From an uncultured Oscillospiraceae bacterium (GTDB lineage: Bacteria > Bacillota > Clostridia > Oscillospirales > Oscillospiraceae): a DNA stretch of 45,067 nucleotides. Every line of letters starts with the position of its first letter. The first letter of the stretch is position 1. The notes below the pieces were generated by a model. It did no database searches. It saw only the letters and a program-made list of their open reading frames with translations, and was not told the origin of the DNA. The translations under genes were made by a program, and so were the position numbers. This document shows, piece by piece, positions 39,279-45,067 of the stretch. The DNA lies in the NCBI GenBank assembly GCA_947632005.1, contig CANRNU010000018.1, forward strand, positions 1-45,067, given 5' to 3'.

Positions 39279-40553
39279 TTACCCCATGTAGATATACTCG
39301 TCCCGGCCCGCGCCCACGGAGATGTAGGTGAACTTGCAGTTCACCGCCTCTTCCAGGTAGCGGATGTACGCCTGGGCGGCCTTGGGCAGGTCCGCGAACT
39401 TCCGGCAGCCGGTGATGTCCCCGGAGAAGCCCTCCCGGTACTCGTACACGGGTTTGCAGCGCTCCAGCGCCGGCTCCAGGGGGAAGGTGTCGATGCGTTC
39501 CCCGTCCAGTTCGTAGGCGGTACACACGGGGATCTTTTCAAAGCCGCTGAGCACGTCCAGCTTGGTCAGGGCCAGCTCCGTGGCGCCCTGGAGCAGCACG
39601 CCGTAGCGGGAGGCCACCACGTCGAAGCCGCCCACCCGGCGGGGCCGGCCGGTGGAGGCGCCGTACTCGCCGCCTGCCTCCCGCAGGGCCACGGCCTCGT
39701 CGCCGGAGAACTCGCACACGAAGGGACCGCCGCCCACGGCGGAGGAATATGCCTTGGTGATGCCCACCACGCCGTCCAGGCGCTTGAAGGGGATGCCCGC
39801 GCCGATGGGGGCGTAGGAGGCCAGGGTGCTGGAGGAGGAGGTGTAGGGGAAGATGCCGTAATCCAGGTCCCGGAGGGCCCCCAGCTGGGCCTCCAGCAGA
39901 AGACTCTTGCCGCTGTCTACCGCGCCCGTCAGATACTGGGTGGTGTCGGTGATATAGTCGAGGAAGGGACCGCCGAACTTCATTACCCAGTCGTACATGG
40001 CGTTGGGGTCCAGAGGCTCATGGCCATAGCCCTTGGCCACGGTCAGGTTCTTCCAGTCCACGATGTCCGCGATGCGGTCCTTCAGCACGTCCGGGAACAG
40101 CAGGTCCCCCATGCGGATGGACTTGCGCATATACTTGTCGGAGTAGACCGGGCCGATGCCCCGGCGGGTGGAGCCCTGCTTTTTGGCGCCCATCCGGTCC
40201 TCCTCCAGGCCGTCCAGGAGGGGATGATAGGGCATGCAGATGGTGAGCCGGTCGCTGATCTTCAGGTTCTCCGGTCCGATCTGGACGCCCTGGGAGCGCA
40301 GGTCCTCCACTTCCTTGGCGAACTGTTCCAGGTCCACCACCATGCCCGGACCCATGACGTTCACCGCCTCGGGCCGGAGGATGCCGGAGGGGAGCAGATG
40401 CAAAATGAACTTGCCCCGCTCATTCACCACCGTGTGACCGGCGTTGTTGCCCCCTTGGTAGCGGGAGACGATGTCGTACTGGCTGCTGAGCAGGTCCACC
40501 ATGCGGCCCTTGCCCTCGTCGCCCCAGTTGATACCCACAACTGCTGTGATCAT
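39279..40553 (-). CDS. purA: Adenylosuccinate synthase
   Basis: The 424-residue GTPase joins IMP and aspartate, the first step from IMP to AMP. The N-terminal GTP loop INWGDEGKGRMVDLL, NNAGHTVV with the catalytic His, GSTRRGIGPVYSDK and the C-terminal STGRPRRVGGFD are all visible. AAGGAG lies 8 bp before the ATG. It follows purB, the next enzyme in the pathway, by 37 bp. Confidence 0.97.
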   Translation of the reverse strand: MITAVVGINWGDEGKGRMVDLLSSQYDIVSRYQGGNNAGHTVVNERGKFILHLLPSGILRPEAVNVMGPGMVVDLEQFAKEVEDLRSQGVQIGPENLKISDRLTICMPYHPLLDGLEEDRMGAKKQGSTRRGIGPVYSDKYMRKSIRMGDLLFPDVLKDRIADIVDWKNLTVAKGYGHEPLDPNAMYDWVMKFGGPFLDYITDTTQYLTGAVDSGKSLLLEAQLGALRDLDYGIFPYTSSSSTLASYAPIGAGIPFKRLDGVVGITKAYSSAVGGGPFVCEFSGDEAVALREAGGEYGASTGRPRRVGGFDVVASRYGVLLQGATELALTKLDVLSGFEKIPVCTAYELDGERIDTFPLEPALERCKPVYEYREGFSGDITGCRKFADLPKAAQAYIRYLEEAVNCKFTYISVGAGRDEYIYMG

Positions 40554-40590
40554 GATGCTTTCTCCTTATCTCATATCGCTTGCGCGACGG

Positions 40591-42021
40591 TTATACGTTG
40601 GTCTCGGCCTCCACGCCCAGGTCGGCGGCGTACTTTTCCAGCACGGGCCGGGCGCAGGCGGCGAGAAAGCTCTCGGTCTGCTCCGGGGCCAGCCCCACGA
40701 ATTTCCGCACATCTAGGACCTTTGCCAGGTCCTCCTTTGTCAGATGGAAGGCCGGGTCCGCCAGGAGCCGGTCCAGGAGGTCGTTGTCCCCGCCCTCCAG
40801 CTTCACCTTGCCCGCGGCGGCCTGGGCATGCCGGCGGATGGCCTCGTGCAGCTCCTGCCGGTCGCCGCCCTCCTTGACTGCGTGCATGAGGATGTTCTCC
40901 GTGGCCATGAAGGGCATCTCCTCGGCCAGGTGCTTTTCCATGACCTTGGGATAGACCCGCCCGCCCCGGATGACATTGATGACCAGGGTCAGGGCCCCGT
41001 CGGCGGCCAAAAACGCCTCGGGCAGGGCGATGCGCCGGTTGGCAGAGTCGTCCAAAGTCCGCTCCAGCCACTGGGCGGCGGCGGTGTCGGCGGTGTTGCG
41101 CACGGTATTGACGATGTACCGGCTCAGGGAGCAGACCCGCTCGCAGCGCATGGGGTTGCGCTTGTAGGCCATGGCGGAGGAGCCAACCTGCTCGGCCTCG
41201 AAGGGCTCGTCGAACTCCTTCATGTGGGCCAGCAGCCGCAGGTCCTGGGCCATCTTGTACATGCTCTGGGCGATGTCGGCCAGCACGTTCAGCACATAGG
41301 CGTCCACCTTCCGGGAATAGGTCTGGCCGGACACAGGCATGCAGGCGGCGAAGCCCATTTTCTCCGCGATCTTCTGCTCCAGGGCCAGGACCTTCTCCCC
41401 GTCGCCGCCGAACAGCTCCAGGAAGCTGGCTCCGGTGCCGGTGGTGCCCTTGCAGCCCAGCAGCTTCAGCCGGTCCAGCTCGAACTCCAGCCGCTCCAGG
41501 TCCATCAGATAGTCCTGCAGCCACAGGCAGGCCCGCTTGCCCACGGTGGTGGGCTGGGCGGCCTGGAAGTGGGTGTAGGCCAGGGTCGGCATGTCCTTGT
41601 TGGCTTCGGCGAAGTCCGTCAGGGCCCCGATGGCATTCACCAGGAGCTTGCGGATGCGCAGCAGGGCCTCCCGCATCTGGATGATGTCCGTATTGTCTCC
41701 CACATAGCAGCTGGTGGCGCCCAGGTGGATGATGCCCTTCGCGCCGGGGCAGGCGTCCCCGTAGGTGCGGATGTGGGCCATCACGTCATGGCGCAGGCGC
41801 TTTTCGTAGTCCGCTGCCTTGGCGTAGTCGATGTCGTAGATGTGCGCGCGCATCTCGTCCAGCTGCTCCTCCGTGATGGGCAGGCCCAGCTCCTTTTCGC
41901 TCTCCGCCAGGGCGATCCACAGCTTACGCCAGGTGGAGAATTTGAAGTCGGGGGAGAAAATGTGCTGCATCTGACGGGATGCGTACCGGGCGCACAGGGG
42001 ATTTTCATAGATGTCTTTCAT
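40591..42021 (-). CDS. purB: Adenylosuccinate lyase
   Basis: The start at 42021 (MKDIYENPLCARYASRQMQ) is preceded by GGAG lying inside the last codons of glmS; the open frame extends much further upstream but through glmS. The 476-residue fumarase/aspartase-fold enzyme has IIHLGATSCYVGDNTD, YTHFQAAQPTTVGKR and the signature GSSAMAYKRNP. It releases fumarate at two purine steps (SAICAR and adenylosuccinate). The fumarate can feed the class I fumarase encoded 4 kb away. Four bases separate it from glmS. Confidence 0.96.
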   Translation of the reverse strand: MKDIYENPLCARYASRQMQHIFSPDFKFSTWRKLWIALAESEKELGLPITEEQLDEMRAHIYDIDYAKAADYEKRLRHDVMAHIRTYGDACPGAKGIIHLGATSCYVGDNTDIIQMREALLRIRKLLVNAIGALTDFAEANKDMPTLAYTHFQAAQPTTVGKRACLWLQDYLMDLERLEFELDRLKLLGCKGTTGTGASFLELFGGDGEKVLALEQKIAEKMGFAACMPVSGQTYSRKVDAYVLNVLADIAQSMYKMAQDLRLLAHMKEFDEPFEAEQVGSSAMAYKRNPMRCERVCSLSRYIVNTVRNTADTAAAQWLERTLDDSANRRIALPEAFLAADGALTLVINVIRGGRVYPKVMEKHLAEEMPFMATENILMHAVKEGGDRQELHEAIRRHAQAAAGKVKLEGGDNDLLDRLLADPAFHLTKEDLAKVLDVRKFVGLAPEQTESFLAACARPVLEKYAADLGVEAETNV

Positions 42022-42025
42022 TGGT

Positions 42026-43864
<1,839 letters not shown>

Positions 43865-43885
43865 AAGACAGGTGAATGGTTCCTT

Positions 43886-45067
43886 TCAGCTTTGAGATTT
43901 GTCCAGGGCCGCGGAGACGAAGCCCAGGAACAGGGGATGGGGCCGGTTGGGCCGGCTCTTGAATTCGGGATGGAACTGCACGCCCACGAAGAAGGGGTGA
44001 CCGGACACCTCCACGGTCTCCACCAGCCGGCCATCCGGGCTGACGCCGCTGATGACCAGTCCTGCCGCGGTCAGCTTCTCCCGGAAGTCGTTGTTGAACT
44101 CATAACGGTGCCGGTGCCGCTCGGAGATCTCCGGGGCGCCGTAGCACTTTTCCATCATGGTGCCGGGCACGATGTGGCAGGGGTAGGCCCCCAGACGGAG
44201 GGTGCCGCCCTTGTCGATGTCGTCGTTCTGGCCGGGCATGAAGTCGATGACCCGGTAGGGGGCGTATTCGTCGAACTCCCGGGAGTTGGCGCCCTCTAGG
44301 CCCGCCATGTGCCGGGCGTACTCGATGACGGCCACCTGCATGCCCAGGCACAGGCCCAGGTAGGGGATGTTGTTTTCCCGGGCGTACCGCACCGCGGCGA
44401 TCTTGCCCTCGATGCCCCGGTTGCCGAAGCCCCCGGGCACCAGGATGCCGTCCACGCCGGAGAATATCTCCGCGCTGTTGGCCTCCGTCACCGTCTCCGA
44501 GTCGATCCACCGCAGGTCGATGCTGGTGCCCTTGGCGTAGCCCGCGTGCTTGAGGGCCTCCGAGACGGACAGATAGGCGTCATGCAGCTGCACATATTTT
44601 CCCACCAGGGCGATGGTGACGGTGTGGGTCAGGCTGTGGATGGAATGGACCATGGCCTTCCACTCCAGCAGGTCCGGCGCCTTGGTCCAAAGCCCCAGCT
44701 CCCGGCACACGATCAGGGAGAAGTCGCTCTCCTCCAGCATCAGGGGCGCCTCGTACAGCACCGGCACGGTGCGGTTTTCGATGACGCACTCGGGCTTGAC
44801 GTTGCAGAACATGGCGATCTTCCGGAAGATGGTGGGATCGGTGATGGGCTCGTCGGAGCGCAGCACGATGATGTCCGGGGCGATGCCCATGCCCTGCAGC
44901 TCTTTGACGGAGTGCTGGGTGGGCTTGGTCTTGTGCTCGTCGCTGCCGCTGATGAAGGGCACCAGCGTCACGTGGATGAACAGGGAATTCTCCTTGCCCA
45001 CCTCATGGCCCACCTGGCGGATGGCCTCCAGGAAGGGCTGGCTCTCGATGTCGCCGGTGGTGCCGCC
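43886..45067 (-). CDS. pyrG: CTP synthase, C-terminal 393 residues (runs off window)
   Basis: The frame is open to the last base of the window, so roughly the first 150 residues are missing. The visible part starts GGTTGDIESQPFLEAIRQ in the amidoligase domain and continues through TKPTQHSVKELQ. It then enters the class I glutamine amidotransferase domain with LVPGGFGNRG, the nucleophile Cys in YLGLCLGMQ and the final His/Glu (VQFHPEF). It makes CTP from UTP, ATP and glutamine. It is the most upstream gene seen of a unit with glmS, purB and purA. Confidence 0.96.
   Translation of the reverse strand, partial: GGTTGDIESQPFLEAIRQVGHEVGKENSLFIHVTLVPFISGSDEHKTKPTQHSVKELQGMGIAPDIIVLRSDEPITDPTIFRKIAMFCNVKPECVIENRTVPVLYEAPLMLEESDFSLIVCRELGLWTKAPDLLEWKAMVHSIHSLTHTVTIALVGKYVQLHDAYLSVSEALKHAGYAKGTSIDLRWIDSETVTEANSAEIFSGVDGILVPGGFGNRGIEGKIAAVRYARENNIPYLGLCLGMQVAVIEYARHMAGLEGANSREFDEYAPYRVIDFMPGQNDDIDKGGTLRLGAYPCHIVPGTMMEKCYGAPEISERHRHRYEFNNDFREKLTAAGLVISGVSPDGRLVETVEVSGHPFFVGVQFHPEFKSRPNRPHPLFLGFVSAALDKSQS

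Noticed and set aside
43865-43885. glmS ribozyme upstream of glmS
   Set aside because: Only 21 bp separate pyrG and glmS, far too short for the ribozyme.

Overview
The window is a 45 kb stretch of a high-G+C, densely coding bacterial chromosome. It most likely comes from an endospore-forming Clostridia of the Oscillospiraceae type (Flavonifractor/Lawsonibacter/Oscillibacter-like). The evidence is spoIIGA-sigE, a PolC-type replicative polymerase, the clostridial order pyrH-frr-uppS-dxr-rseP-ispG-polC, EFR1 and TM2/DUF2752 families, strong Shine-Dalgarno sites and a few TTG/GTG starts. No rRNA, tRNA, CRISPR array, prophage or intact insertion sequence was seen. The taxonomic call is an inference from gene content.

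Layout. 1-2.7 kb: a cut-off alpha/beta hydrolase and a small protein diverge from a LysR regulator across a palindromic operator; a small protein and a sugar O-acetyltransferase follow. 2.8-6.3 kb: dicarboxylate/amino-acid symporter, AlaA-like aminotransferase, DUF554 membrane protein, then an array of back-to-back hairpins. 6.6-8.9 kb: a stand-alone E2-like acyltransferase with an altered catalytic motif, convergent with a CPA2 antiporter. 9.1-11.9 kb (minus): a macro-domain protein with a DNA-binding-like C-terminus, a VWA protein and an EFR1 flavodoxin-ferredoxin; the last two have inverted repeats covering their ribosome-binding sites. 12.1-13.5 kb: pyruvate kinase, followed by 2.6 copies of a 106-bp structured tandem repeat. 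13.9-16.3 kb (minus): dus, ECF sigma and anti-sigma. 16.5-18.5 kb: an LTA-synthase-like enzyme behind a textbook cre site.

18.7-21.2 kb (minus): DUF2752/TM2 pair and spoIIGA-sigE. 21.4-30.8 kb (plus): pyrH, frr, uppS, dxr, rseP, ispG, polC (UMP kinase, ribosome recycling, isoprenoid/undecaprenyl synthesis, intramembrane proteolysis, replication); cdsA, usually in this cluster, is absent. 30.8-34.6 kb (minus): a response regulator, histidine kinase and secreted protein, with a palindromic MITE-like element between this operon and polC. 34.7-37.9 kb (minus): nadE, two-subunit class I fumarase and malic enzyme, a short fumarate-to-malate-to-pyruvate route beside NAD synthesis. 38.0-39.2 kb: a small AT-richer island of orphan, immunity-like genes and a gene remnant. 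39.3-45.07 kb (minus): pyrG (cut by the window end), glmS, purB, purA.

Most of the window is housekeeping. The least explained signals are the ribosome-binding-site-occluding repeats of the macro/VWA/EFR1 locus, the 106-bp tandem repeat, the hairpin array at 6.3-6.5 kb, and the paired 11-bp direct repeats that appear to link the two-component system to its own promoter and to the secreted-protein gene.
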